Shown: one piece after another, positions 8,901-21,859 of the stretch | Numbering within the stretch: position 1 is the first letter of the stretch | How the letters are laid out: each line of letters starts with the position of its first letter | Made by a program: the position numbers and the translations under genes | Source: Welwitschia mirabilis | Taxonomy: Eukaryota > Gnetophyta > Gnetopsida > Welwitschiales | Reading direction: 5' to 3' | Length of the DNA stretch: 42,474 nucleotides | NCBI GenBank assembly: GCA_051453625.1 | Contig: JBOZIK010000001.1 | Span: 22,020,097 to 22,062,570 of the forward strand | Notes under the pieces: generated by a model | Database searches by the model: none | Seen by the model: the letters and a program-made list of their open reading frames with translations, nothing else | What the model was told of the DNA's origin: nothing

Positions 8901-10439
8901 AGGAGGATGTTAAAATCTTAAGTAATTTCACTCTTTTTTTTATTAGGAATGAGTTAACTATGTTTAAGGCCTCATAGTATGTTATTCAAGTTTAAACACA
9001 CGATTAAGTAAAAGACAAGAGTTCCACTAAATTTTTTGATAAAGTGCCTATTTAAACTCCTGAACATCTATTACATCATATGTGGGGATGTGCTTAAGTA
9101 GCATTATGCACTAACCCAGTGCACAAGAAGTAAGGATGTGCTTAGGCAGCATTATGCATTGTCATTAAAGCCTCAGCCAAACAAACACATGACAACATGC
9201 AAAGAGGACAAGGAGTTGGCAATAAGAAGAATGCAAGAAATTAATGTCATGCTAAAGTCCTACAACAACTTGTGGTGAGAAGGATGGTTAGAAGTTTACA
9301 TGCGAAATGCTCTCCAACATGCAAAGCAAGAGACATTGTGCCTATCATTAGATGGTAGCTACGCCGCGATAAGTTGAAGCATGTCTTTGACAAATATCAT
9401 GTTTTTTCAATGCTTTTTTCTATTTGCTTATTACTTTCTCAGATTGACGTAACCCTTGCATTTGGATATAATTGTTTTGTGTATGATAGCAATATGAAAA
9501 GTTAAGATATTCCTCTCTTTGCTAGTAGCTATTTTATGTTAATAGACTTGCCTTTTCGTCAAAAGGAAAACAAAAGTGCAACTTTTTACAAAAGTTTGCA
9601 CACTTTCTAGTAACTTGCATAAATGGTTTCTTCTTTAAATCTAAGCTGTGAGTACATAAATTCTTTCCTTTCCTAGTGCCTATTTTAAAATAAAGTATGC
9701 TTACTGCTAGTATAAGATATGTAGAAACCAATGTTAAAAAAATTATAAGAGGTAAATTGGATGAATTACAATGAAATGAAAGAGCTATATGTTTGTGGGC
9801 TAACTTTTGCATATTAATTTTGGTTAGAAATTCAATTCTTTTACATATTAAACATAAGAGGTTTCTTTAAAGTTCTCAAGAAGAAATCGTGCTCTTTTTC
9901 TATTTCATTTTATTCAATTAAAATAGATACACTAAGTTGTAATTCATAAGATATTAGAATATACATCAGTAAACAATGTGCATAAAATCCATTCAAGAAT
10001 GAAATTGGAGGCATGTCTAGTGTAGTTCAAATATTCAAGAAATGTAGTTGAATAATTCAAAAAAGCAATTTCATCTTGTTGACTCTGAATATTATAACAT
10101 CATGGATTAAAGCCAACCAACCACAAAATGGATAATAATAGACTATGTAATCAATAAATCCTTTATAAGTTGGAGATGCTTTATGTTTCCAAATTTTTTT
10201 CCTTCAACCAAATCAATTCCTATAAAACATAGCCCATTCTAACCATCTTCCATTTTAGATGGAAATTAATTTTATTATGTCTATGAAGTTATATAGCCTA
10301 TAAACTCTAGTTACTAGGGTCCTTGTTATATTAAGAGACGTAAAGTTTCATATATTGTCAAATTTAAATCTATAATTTATGAGGTAAAACCCTTAGTGAA
10401 AACCCTATTCCTAAATGTATAAATAGGAATTTATACCAT
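8900..10439. other. AT-rich stretch without recognised genes
   Basis: AT content rises sharply after about 8.9 kb. Apart from the 48-bp-period repeat, a plus-strand stretch at about 9186-9380 reads as coding-like, with a 35-codon run including ELAIRRMQEINVMLKSYNNL and then single stops. No family was recognised. The minus-strand frame 9534-9812 is AT-driven and not credible. Confidence 0.35.
9086..9160 (+). repeat. 27-bp direct repeat, period 48
   Basis: The string GGATGTGCTTAAGTAGCATT (9086) recurs as GGATGTGCTTAGGCAGCATT at 9134, with matching continuation TATGCA. Each copy is about 27 bp, with 21 bp between them. Confidence 0.8.
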
Positions 10440-12692
10440 AATAAGGAACTTGAACATCAAAATGAAGGTTCAATGCTCAAAGAAAATCTAAGCTCCTAAT
10501 AGAAGATCAAAAGCTAGAACCGAAAAGTTCTAATGCAGTTTTATGTGTACGATTAAGATATTAAGAGGTTATAAGTATTTTCCCTCTTTTATTCATGAGT
10601 ATTCCAAAAAGTATGGATTATATATTTTTAGTATAAATCATAATTATTTAAGTCCTTTCAATATTGAAAGTATTATACTAAAAAGATTCTTAATTGGAAG
10701 ACTTCTTTTTATATGGTAAGAGTAATTTTCATATACAAGAAGTAAGTTTATGAAATTGGATGCAATACTCTACAAATTAAAGAGTCTGTTTGGGAAGGGT
10801 AGGAAGCCACCTAACAAGTTTTGGATTAGAGGTGTTAAAAGTATAAAACAGTTATACATTTTTTTATTATGTTTTTATGCATTCATATTGCAATAGAATT
10901 GTAATAAGATTTAATAAAACACCCCACAAGACATATTTATTGAATAGAAAATTAACATAAAGGATTACAAAGTATATTTGCTAAAGTTGTTTATAATTTT
11001 TTCATCTTACTTTAGGGGTGATTACAATTTAATAATACTTGAGAATAAAAACTCGTGATAAAGAAATTAATACAAGATGAGAATAGCCTTTAATAGTAGA
11101 TTGTTTATTGAATATGAAAGATGGAGAGATATTGTTTTTGAATGTGATATAGGCTCAAATGTAAGTAATAAATTACTCATAAAAGATGAACATAAAAAAA
11201 ATATAATAAAATTAAAAAAATATCTCACTTGAGAAATAATGTAAATCTATTCTTTATTCATTGAATAGAATTTTAATTATAACCATGTTATAAGAAGTAA
11301 CTCTGTCTTGACAAAAGTAAATTTTCTCCAAATAGACAAAACTATAGACCATTTTTTGAATAACATTTAGATATAAATTTGTATTTTAACCCTTTAGTTA
11401 TGCTTACTTTATCATATTGATAATGCTATTTCTTGTATTTTATCTATAAAATCATCTTAAGATCTAAATATAATTTTGTACATCATTTCACAATGTAATT
11501 TGAACATATTATTATGTATTTAAAAGTAAGACCTATGAAGCTCACGTATGATGATGCTAAGAAGATTTACAATCATGCTAAAACTAAAAAGCTAGAGTTA
11601 ATGCAGTTTAATGTGTATGGAGCACTACTAATTAAGACATTAAGAGGTTATAGATATTTCCCTTCTTTTATTTCGACTTATTCCAAAAAGCATGGATCAT
11701 ATATTTTTAGTATAAATCATAAGCGTTTGAGTCTTTTCAATATTGGAAGCATTGTATTGAAAATATTGTTGGTTGGAAAACTAAGAATTTTTGTATCAAT
11801 AATAGATTAAAGCATGTATCAAAGGAGTTTGAGCCTTCTTTTTATATGGTAAGAAGTAATTTTATGGAATCAAATACAATAGTCTACAGATTAAATAGAC
11901 TTTTTAAGAAGGGTAGAAAGCCAACTAATAATTTGTGGACGAGATGTGTTAAAAGTATAAAACATTTATACATTCTTTAATTATGTTTTTATGCATCGTA
12001 TTGTAATAGAGCTATATTAGGCTTCCTTAGCATTCCCTACCAAACATGTTTATTAAATATAAAGTTAACATAAAGGACCATAAAGTATTTTTGCTAAAGT
12101 TGTTTCACAATCTTTTCATCTTGTTCTAGTGTTAATTAAAATTTAACAATACTTTTAGAATAAAGACTCATGATAAGAAATTAAAATAAGATGAAAATAA
12201 TCTTTAATGGTAGATTATTTGTTGAAATGAAAAATGGAGACAAATATCTTTAATGAATATGATATAAGCTTAAATACATGCAATAAATTGCTTCCAAATG
12301 ATTAACAATAAAAAACTATAATAAAATTAAAAAATATTTCAATTAAGAAATGATGTAAATCCCTTCTTTGTTCGTTGAATATAATTTTGATTATAAACAT
12401 TTTTCAAGAATCAACTCTATCTTAACAAAACTAAATTTTCTCCAAATAGATAAGATTACAAACCATTCTTTAGATAACATTCAAATCTAATTTATATTTT
12501 ACACCTTTAATTATGCTTATTTTATCCTATTGATATTTCTATTTATTGTATCTTATTTGTAAAATCATTTTAAGGTCTAAATACTTTTTTTACATCATTT
12601 TACAATGTAATTTAAACATATTATTATGTACCCAAAATTAGGACCTATGGAGTTTACCTATGATGATGACAAGAATCTTTACAATCATGCTA
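10440..12692 (+). repeat. ~1.1-kb tandem repeat (two near-full units plus a partial third)
   Basis: Unit 1 is about 10440-11512, unit 2 is 11513-12625 (about 1113 bp), and a partial unit 3 (12626-12692) ends abruptly. Anchors include TTAAGAGGTTATA at 10561 and 11640, GTGTTAAAAGTATAAAACA at 10832 and 11946, and CATCATTT.ACAATGTAATTT at 11481 and 12593. The offset is about 1080 bp early in the unit and 1112-1114 bp later, so indels have accumulated. The units have diverged substantially. Both carry traces of the same protein frame, so the repeat unit includes, or once included, a gene. Confidence 0.8.
11514..11980 (+). pseudogene. Unrecognised protein frame in tandem unit 2, one frameshift
   Basis: The frame begins with an ATG at 11514, or more plausibly the internal ATG before KLTYDDAKKIYNHAK. 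It runs open to about 11785, then continues in a second frame to a stop at 11978-11980, giving roughly 150 codons in all. Recognisable strings are GYRYFPSFISTYSKKHGSYI and, after the frameshift, RLNRLFKKGRKPTNNLW and CVKSIKHLYIL. Unit 1 (10440-11512) retains equivalents such as FGKGRKPPNKFW and GVKSIKQLYIF. Differences between the copies frequently change the amino acid, which argues against current selection. The composition is Lys/Ile/Phe/Tyr-rich as expected of AT-rich DNA. No family recognised; it could be a transposon gene or an old duplicated host or organelle-derived frame. Confidence 0.4.
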
Positions 12693-14136
12693 CACTAATC
12701 CAGTTCATTAACATGATGATGGTTAGGAGATAAGATTTGAACTTTAGATATACAATTTATATTAACTTATGGACCATGTTTATTTATTAATATATCTAAA
12801 AGATATTTGATTTAAAAAAAATATTTGTAATGTAGTCCTCATGATGTAAATCATTCACCTTAACTAGTAATAGTGATTTTTATAATGTTTACCTTTAGAT
12901 AACAATATGTTTATATCTTAGCAGTATATATACCCATGTGCTCCTTAAAGGGAAACATGTTTTCATTTAACATATTTTGTATCTATCAAATCCATGATTT
13001 TTCTTAGAGTTACATAGAAATTTAATCCCTTTAGGCTAGGGAACAAGTCCTTAATCCATAGAGTTATGAATGTATTAAGTAAATATTGTAGAATTTGTTG
13101 ATAGTTATTAATAATTAGGAATCAACCTTTAATGTTGACTTGTATCGTTAATACTTTTTCTTATAGCTAACATGTCTATATGATTATATGTTTTAATTAT
13201 TTTGCTACTAATGCTTTTCACATTTAATAGGCAATCTTATATCTTATCTCATTAGATCTTAGCAATCGAACTACAAAAATTATGTATATCATAATATTTT
13301 AAGAATAAGTAAAAATATGTTTACTTGTAGCATTTAAAACTAATTATGAACTTGCCTTAGGATTTCTATTACTCTGTGTAATCATTAGATCAAACCCTTC
13401 ATCATATCTAAACATTGAGTTTTGTCTTTAATGATTTTACTCTTGTAATTATTATTTAGCAACTAATTATTGCAAGTTTAGTACTATTCACATGATTCTT
13501 ATGGACGAATAACATTCTTTTTATGCTTAATTTGAGATTTTGTATACTACACCTATAAATAGCCTATAAAGTTTATTCTTTCTTAACTTGTAAATTTTGG
13601 AAGCTTTGACTTGTGATTCATTTTTCTTATGAGTTTTGGAATAAATAATCCTATTTATAGTATTTCAAATGAATGAAACTAGTCGGAAATGGCTATGACA
13701 AGTATAACATTTTTTTTCAGGATAAGTTTCTTATTTCCAAATAATTAATAGTTACAATAACTTTTTGGAAATAACTAATTTGTACATAGATCTTTTGAAT
13801 GAATTATTTTGGATAAACATTCTTTGATGCCTATTTCTAGGTTTATTTATTTTTTTAACTTGTTGAAAATTCCCAAACTCTAGAACTTTTTTTAGTCACA
13901 TAGATTTTCCCCTTGTTATGGTACAACAACTTAAACATTTAGTGGTAAATCTCTTTTCTTATGAGAAATTTTTAAAAATTTTTTACTCTATTCATTTTTC
14001 TTTTCTTTGTTTTATTTTTTGATATAAATTATAATACAGAGGAGGCTTAATCTAGAGGAGAATAAATATGAGGTAGATTAAATAATATAAATGATAACCA
14101 GATTAAATAATAAATATCAAATTAGGTTTGCTTCCC
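12693..14136. other. AT-rich stretch without recognised genes
   Basis: No open frame of note on either strand. No repeat partner within the window was found beyond the partial tandem unit that ends at 12692. Confidence 0.5.
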
Positions 14137-14594
14137 NNNNNNNNNNNNNNNNNNNNNNNNNNNNNNNNNNNNNNNNNNNNNNNNNNNNNNNNNNNNNNNN
14201 NNNNNNNNNNNNNNNNNNNNNNNNNNNNNNNNNNNNNNNNNNNNNNNNNNNNNNNNNNNNNNNNNNNNNNNNNNNNNNNNNNNNNNNNNNNNNNNNNNNN
14301 NNNNNNNNNNNNNNNNNNNNNNNNNNNNNNNNNNNNNNNNNNNNNNNNNNNNNNNNNNNNNNNNNNNNNNNNNNNNNNNNNNNNNNNNNNNNNNNNNNNN
14401 NNNNNNNNNNNNNNNNNNNNNNNNNNNNNNNNNNNNNNNNNNNNNNNNNNNNNNNNNNNNNNNNNNNNNNNNNNNNNNNNNNNNNNNNNNNNNNNNNNNN
14501 NNNNNNNNNNNNNNNNNNNNNNNNNNNNNNNNNNNNNNNNNNNNNNNNNNNNNNNNNNNNNNNNNNNNNNNNNNNNNNNNNNNNNNNNNNNNNN
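14137..14594. other. Assembly gap (458 N)
   Basis: Undetermined bases. The left edge reads TTAGGTTTGCTTCCC and the right edge ATTTGGTTTGCGCC followed by a C18 run. The flanks are similar, suggesting a repeat collapsed or broken around a homopolymer. Confidence 0.95.
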
Positions 14595-14608
14595 AAATTT
14601 GGTTTGCG

Positions 14609-14626
14609 CCCCCCCCCCCCCCCCCC
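14609..14626 (+). repeat. C18 homopolymer beside gap
   Basis: Eighteen consecutive C residues within otherwise very AT-rich DNA, 15 bp from the gap edge. It is probably the reason sequencing failed here, or a sequencing artefact itself. Confidence 0.9.
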
Positions 14627-15279
14627 GAAAAAAACACTAATGATAATGATGATTAAATGAAATAAAGACATCTTTCATATTTGTAACACTTCGTGGATGG
14701 ATTATTAGGATGGATTCTTTAAAATTACTAAAGGTGAAATTTTGGAATTTTCAAGGATTGGACTTAATAAATGCTGATTATGGCTAACTTATGTAAACTT
14801 GATAAGATATTTTTTTAGAGAACTATTATTTATTAGTTTCTAGAAACTAAATATAACTTTTTGGAAGATAATTAATGAAAATAAATTTCATAGCCTTATA
14901 AGAACTTAAAATAGGTTTCTACAAAATAAAGATACATGTCTTGAAATGTCTCTAAAAAAAAATTTGGGAAATTTAAAATAGATTTTTAAAAACTGAGATA
15001 GATTTTTTTGGAAAGCTTGCTGAAGATAATTTTTTTAAAAAAACTCTTAATAAAGAATTCTAGTAAATAAAAATCTATATTACTGAATAACTCATGAAAC
15101 TTGCTTAAAAATAACTATTATAAGCTAAGATCAGATGTCTAAAACCTAACTTAATCAACCCTTAAAAAGATATATATTCTAAAGTATTTTTTTAAAATAA
15201 TTAATGCTAAAACCACTAAATTATGAGAATCATATCTAAATCTTATAGCGGAACTGTAATTTAGTAATTGAGTGAGAGA

Positions 15280-15284
<5 letters not shown>

Positions 15285-15342
<58 letters not shown>
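15285..15342 (+). repeat. (TG)29 microsatellite
   Basis: Uninterrupted dinucleotide repeat, preceded by an imperfect GTGAGAGAGTGTATG lead-in. Confidence 0.95.
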
Positions 15343-15343
<1 letters not shown>

Positions 15344-15664
15344 TCTATTATATGCTTTACAAATAAGGGATTGATTAAGTAGTGCTATATATTCGCTCTA
15401 TGTGATTGATTTTCTACAAATATTATATAAGTCTTATTTTATTAATTCATTATATTAATTAGATGTGCAAGAAAATATTTTATAAATTATTTTTTCATAA
15501 ACTTATATTGAGAAAATGTGATATAACAACTATAACAATTACATATAGATTAGAATTATGAGTAACACTTAGTCATTAACTTGTAAAAACTATTATTACT
15601 ATAATAAAAACATTAACAATCTGAACTATTAAGAAGCAATAATGCTAGCATAGTGATTTTATTA

Positions 15665-15674
15665 NNNNNNNNNN
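15665..15674. other. Assembly gap (10 N)
   Basis: Ten undetermined bases in AT-rich sequence. A fixed size of 10 suggests a short estimated gap. Confidence 0.95.
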
Positions 15675-17529
15675 ACAAAACTATTACCTTAGACATTTCA
15701 TGGATTATCTTAATGTCGATATGTAAAAAAGTTATATGATAATTCCAACATGGGCCAAAATCAAGGTATGAACATACACATACATATAGTAGTATAATAT
15801 AAGAAACATATAAAAGAGTACATTAACAAATAAACATGCAATATATGTAAGTAATGTGATCCATCTTAGAATAATGTAATAATAATTTAAGAAAGAGTTT
15901 TATATTACATTAGAATTTTAAACCATATCATGAACTTTGGTAATAGAATTACCACATATTTTCATTCCCATTGATTAATCTCTATTTATCATGTAAGAGT
16001 CTGTCATCATCAACATAATAATAAAGGCCATTTATGAACATAAAAACACATAGTATTATCTTAATAAAGTATCTTTGTCATTATCATAATCAAAGGTGTG
16101 CTAATATTATCAATTCCATTGGTTTTGTTTCACATGCCATATGAGAGTCCATCTGTATTAACACAATCATATAAGCTAATGAAGAACATGAAGTTCCTGG
16201 GAAATTCCAACTATGCATATATTTAATCCTATTATTGTAATTAAAAGTTTAAAAGAATATAAAAATAAAAGCCTGAGATAAATCAAAACATAATTAGTAA
16301 GAGGGAAAAACCTCTCCTATAAGTTTTCCATAGTGTGATTTACATGTTGGATAGTTATATGCATACTAGTAGAAATCTAGCTAACTTAGAAATATACTTA
16401 GACTGGTTTGAATAAGAAATGATTTTTAAAGGTGTCTATTTATTGAAAGGTATGGTCCTAATTTCTGTAACGATACAAAGTCAGGTAGTTGATGCATGAT
16501 CTACAATGAAAGTTACTTATGACTTTATATTATATGGATTCATTACAAAATCTCCATCCATTCACTTGAAGTCATTTGTCATTAAATAAATATATGTATA
16601 AAATTCAGGGAAATAATAACGTACTATAATAACAACAACTTAGGAGAAAAAATATATCTATCATTTTAACTTATCTTTAAAGAAATTATTCAAATAAGAC
16701 TTATTACTCTATTTTACACCTTAAGAATTCTTCTTCATGTTGTCTATAAGGATAGTACTCAAGGCGTATTTTTAAACTTTAGAAAGGAAATATATGTTTT
16801 TTTAGGGGGTTTATCAGAACCTCGAAAAAATTTTCATTGTAATTATTAAAAGTAAACACATACTAAAGTCAACAATTAGCACATAAAACTATGCTCATGG
16901 GAGCTAGGTAATAACAGTTTGATGTAATACTATAATAAATAAGAAGCTACAAGCTTAAAGAAAATCTTAATTTTAAGGGTTATTTTCATTTTCTAACAAG
17001 ATATAACTTGATTCAGAACCTTTTCCATGTTGGCTGCTCAAGGAGGACTATACCAAATGTGACAATAAATCTAAACCATAACAATGGACTAATTCATAGG
17101 AACTTTATTTCATGGGCTATTAACTAGTTATCAATCCTGAGCTCATTAATAAGGGAGTATCATATCCCTTGTAAATATTCCTTTGTTGCTTATTAACAAA
17201 AGGGCCTTTTCTCCTCTTAGAATTTTGATTACCGAGGTGATAATGAAGTTTAGCATGTGGAGGTACCCCTTAAAATAAACAAGAACTATCAGATCAATTC
17301 TCTAAAAGCTGCATTAGGTAGTTGACCTTAAGCTAAACCTTTCCAATCTAAGTAAAAATCCAAAGAGAAATTGATTGTATAATTTTAGAATGTTTTTTGT
17401 AATTAAGTTTATCATATATTCATGATTTTTTATTAAGAAATTATATTACATGTTCATTTACATATGAAATAAAGTATGCATGATCAAGTAATAGCTCAAA
17501 GAAATTCAAAACAAGGACTACATGTAGAA

Positions 17530-18735
17530 GTGTAGTTTTCTAAGAACTTTGAAGTTTATATGTCCTAACCTCTAAAGCCCAAGAATTTATTTGTCAATTT
17601 TGCCAATTGAAAAAGCTTTGTGATTGACTTTTTTCACCTGTAATAAGAATTTTCCACTATCCTAAATTACTTCAATGTATTTTTCCTTTTTTTCTTGATG
17701 TAATCTAACTATTTTTCTTTTTATCAAATTTTATAGCCATTTTGTAGTAGAAAGAAAACTAATATTAAATTTATTGTAAACTTTGGAATATAAAGGGTGT
17801 TCATTAGCCTGAGAAATATTAGATCCATAATTCTTGGATAATTCACTCTTAATTTTATTTCATCATCAATGGTTTTGTGATGCTCCTTGGGGTTGGCTCA
17901 AGCTTTTTGAAGAAGTTCTTATTACTGATCATGTTACTAGATGCTATTAAATCCAGGAAGTATGTTTTGCTATGAATTATAGATATTATTGAGAATTTTT
18001 CTTAATAAATCATATTATCACTTAGGATTGAAATTCCATAATTTTACTTCTTACCTTTATTATTATCCTTATTTTTCTTATTCTTCTTATTTTTATTTTG
18101 TGGATTGCTTGGATTCTTGAAATAAAGATTTTAAAAGTTATAAACCATCTGATTGTATAATTTCTAAAATTTTGGTTTTCTTTCTTATTGTTTTGTGTAT
18201 TACTTGAATGTAACAAGACATATACTTGCTTCATCTTATCTTCTTATTACTTTATTTTGGCTTAATGCAGTTTTAGCTGTTCAAACAAACAAGATTTATA
18301 AGCATGTTTTAATGCTTTAAAAGATGTGTAAAACTTTAAGGGTGGTGCTTAAAGTAAAGAAAAGTGAGCTATTTCTTTATCTATCATATTATCTTATTCT
18401 TCAATTTATGCTTTAGCGTTAATGATCTTCTTCTTTAGATGAGTGATGTCTTTATGATCTTCACACTTGATTGTAGAAAATTCACAAATTAATGACTATT
18501 TGTATGATTAATTTTTAACTTGAAAGATATTTTATAGGAAGTTTCAAAGTTCTGCAAAATTCCTAATATTATGAATTGAAGAATCAACTTTATTACCGAC
18601 ATTTATGACAATAGTAAGGTTGGTCAGACATGCATATTCATCCTTTTTTGCTGATACACTTCCATCCACGTAACCATCAAGTTCCTATCCAATTAGGAAA
18701 TTTTTCATCATCATTTTCAAGACGGTACAGTTTAA
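17530..18735 (-). pseudogene. Decayed Ty1/copia gag to pre-integrase region
   Basis: On the minus strand, frames with many stops keep the landmark order of copia gag-pol. A gag N-terminal motif reads ENDDEKFPNWIG and, one frame over, ELDGYVDGSVSA (about 18650-18735), like the L.G.N...W...L.GYVDGS signature of plant copia gag. Downstream is NKVDSSIHNI (about 18570-18600), then a Lys/Asn-rich basic segment (PQNKNKKNKKNKDN, about 18060-18110) typical of the gag tail. Finally RLGHINFKVLRKL (about 17530-17565) resembles the (R)LGH(I/L)NFxxLxKL of the pre-integrase domain. No zinc knuckle, LTR or primer site was found. The element is old and heavily mutated. The weakest part of the call is that no single frame is long. 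Confidence 0.5.
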
Positions 18736-18739
18736 GTGA

Positions 18740-21700
18740 TTAAGCTCCAAGTTCTATTCAAGGTACAATCCTAATGTATTCATGAATATAGAGATAACTC
18801 ATGCCTTATTGATGTCTCAACTCTTTAGTGATATATTAATACTAAATTTGTCTACATAATATAAAATAGTTTCTTCATCAAGTGCTTTATGTCTTGCACT
18901 ACCATCAAGATGATAAGGAATTATTCTCATTTCTTGTTTATGGCTACAATTTAATGTCATTTTGGAATCTTATTAAGAAAAGGGAAAAAATACAAGAAAT
19001 TCTTAATGAAACATAAAATTTAATTAAATGAAATAGTCCTTATATAATTTTAACTTTGAATAAACCATAAATTAATAAATTACAAGTAGATTACACACAT
19101 TTTATGTGTCATAGTGTAGTTTATAATGTAAAGAAATGCAACTCTTACACGAAGTACACTTGAATAGTTATGATGCTTTACTTAGAGCAATTAACTAATT
19201 TGTTAAATAAATAAATATTAGTAGTTTGTTTTGTCGTAAAAAAATACATTTAGTTAACATATACAAAACATATTATGTGTTATATCTCATTATAACCTGT
19301 TTCATCTAGTAATAATATCATTTGCAATGTAATTATTCATTTCTTTAATTCTTCCTAAAACATTTGTAAGGTTTCTCCATTATCACATGTTTTTTTCCTT
19401 TCTTCTTAAAGGCATCTTTACTTCTTGATTTGGCTAGCATGATATTAGAGGTAGGCTTAGAGGATGTTCGCAATAGAGTAGTGTGGAAATCTCCTTGATT
19501 AAAAGTGATTTAAGGTTAGGTTTTCATGCTGCTTTTTCCATTGCATTTTATTTGTCTATTTCATTGTTATGGCAATTTCAATCTAATTTGAATGATTATT
19601 TGATGAAAATTTGTTTGGGTTACAAATTCTTAGAATAGGACAATATTGTATTATCATATTTTCGTAGTTTGAAGATTAAAATTTTCATTTTTAGTGTTGA
19701 ATCTATATAGTTTTATGCTAATTTTGACATAATTATATTTGAAGTACAATTATGAATTGCATACATAACCTTAAAACTATCAATAATAATATTTCACCAC
19801 TAAGCTATAGAATTATTTTTATTATTTCCATGTTGACATACTTCTATTTGGTATGTTATTATTTTGAAATACAATAGGTGTACCATGAAGGATTAGCAAG
19901 GCATCATAAAGCAAGCTTAAAAGGCCGAAATTTCTTAAATGCTTTGGTTCAACTTTTAGAAATAAAAATTTAAAAGTTTATGGAAAGCCATCTAAAAACC
20001 ATCATCAATCACCAAAGTAAAAAAGGTAGTTAACAAAGTGGTATTAATATTTGAAAAGTGTGATTGTGGTAATAGTAACCTTCCAAGAAGTTTGCAATAA
20101 CTTATTTTTGTAGAATTAGACATCTATCAGTGGTTTAAAATATTATACTTGAAATTTTGATACTTTGAAGTGTATTTTCACCTTTAAAATGATGAATTTC
20201 TCTTTGGTAGCTCTATAGGTTGTGGAAAATCAAAAAATACCACTAGAACAGGTAGACCTCATATTATTTTCTTCTACTCTAGAGAAGAGTTTTTTAAGTA
20301 ATGATCACAAATGTTGAAAACCAATAAGGAAGTATTCCAATGAATTTGAGATTTTGAAGGTAGTAAAAACACTACTAGTATTAATTAATAACAATTTAGT
20401 TAACTTTAAGACAAATGTAGGGTTAATATTAAAAGGGGAGTTGAATTAAGAATAACGATAAAATTAAATCCTTTTAGTAGAAATAGTAAAATTTCAATTT
20501 AGTTAATAATTTAAACCTAGGATGAATATGCTAGGTAGCATAATTTCACATTTTGTTTGTTACCTACTTTCTATTCTTAATAACTCAAAAGTAGATTGAT
20601 CTCATTATTACTTCTACTAGTTCTCTCATACCTTTTACAAAGTTTTTATCGATTAAAATTTTAAATTATATTTCTTAGTAATATTCATTAATTTTTTATA
20701 GTAGTTTATCCTAAAAATATTTCTATCGATCTTAACTTCTCATGCATTTCTGAACTAGATTTGCTATTAGTGGACTTTATAGAGAAATTAATAAACAACC
20801 ATAATATCAACTGCTCCTAAATTTCTTTAACTTTAATTAGGAATATTCTAAACCTACATTTTAGATTGATTAAACCTCAACTCAAGAATCTTTAGATTGT
20901 TCTTTAACTAAGTTAATCATGTTTAATATCCATAAAGATAGTTTCTATCAAGTACTTCCTAGGATAATGTTAAAAAGTCTTATGATAAGCTAAGTATTTA
21001 ATAACACCTTCTTGTATGATTTTTCTCAAGTATAAATCAAATTAAAATAAAACTTACCATCATCAATTTGTTATTCAAATTTCATGGCTTAGATTTTGAA
21101 GAGCACTATGAATAGTTAAGAGAGCTTGAAGCTTTTGTGTCAATCATAGATGTGAAGATGATGCAAATACGATGATGATATTTTCATTTTTTTAAAAGGA
21201 AAGAAAAAAATTCAAGGCTAGTTACATGACTTAAAACCTTATTCCATTAGATCATGAAGAGATTTCAACCAAAAATTCATGGAAAATTACTTTTCAACAT
21301 GTAAAAGTAATGAAGCAAGAAGAAAAATTGTAGACTTTCAAGAATAATATAATGAATCTTTTTCATAATGCATTTAAAAATTTTTAAAGATTTATTAAGG
21401 AGATGTTCCTAACATGTTTTCAAAGGTTGAAGTGAATAGTGTATAATCTAGAAGATCTGTTTTAGAATAGCAATAACAAAAATCATCATTCTATTATGGA
21501 GATTCCTAAGTTTTTGAAAAATGAAGCCTCTACCATATAAGAATGTAACTAATCTTAGAATAGACCATTACAAAATATTTTTAAATAATCCACAAAACTC
21601 AGTTAGATAATAACAACAAACTAATTAAAATCAATAATCAAAATGCTTAGACTATTTCATGTTTTAAACAAGAAATGAATTAACTTCTTAAACTACATCC

Positions 21701-21780
21701 TTCGTGTTATCTTTAATCAACTAAATTAAGAAATAGAAGCTTATAGCCTAGTCCATGTCTAATGTAAAAGCTATTAATAT
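18740..21780. other. AT-rich stretch without recognised genes
   Basis: No credible frame or repeat pair was seen. Some of this should be the 5' part (LTR, early gag) of the gypsy fragment that becomes recognisable at about 21.8 kb, but no LTR end or primer-binding site could be picked out. Confidence 0.4.
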
Positions 21781-21859
21781 GGTTAAAAAACAAGAATAAG
21801 TTAGGAAATTCAATGCTAGCTCACTTAAAAGTGGTATCCAAGTAAATGAAAATGTTTAA

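Larger units (their letters stand above)
14660..17520. other. AT-rich stretch without recognised genes, containing (TG)29
   Basis: No credible frame was seen on either strand. A perfect TG dinucleotide run (29 units) occupies 15285-15342. A 10-N gap is at 15665-15674. The right part may contain further decayed minus-strand copia sequence continuing from the gag remnant at 17.5-18.7 kb, but no motif convincing enough to annotate was seen. Confidence 0.5.

Noticed and set aside
14091-14671. Four long overlapping open frames
   Set aside because: They run through the 458-N gap; the real sequence on each side codes for only a few residues.
18022-18234. 70-codon minus-strand frame rich in Lys/Ile/Arg as a separate gene
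   Set aside because: It is the out-of-frame reading of the Lys/Asn-rich tail of the decayed copia gag.
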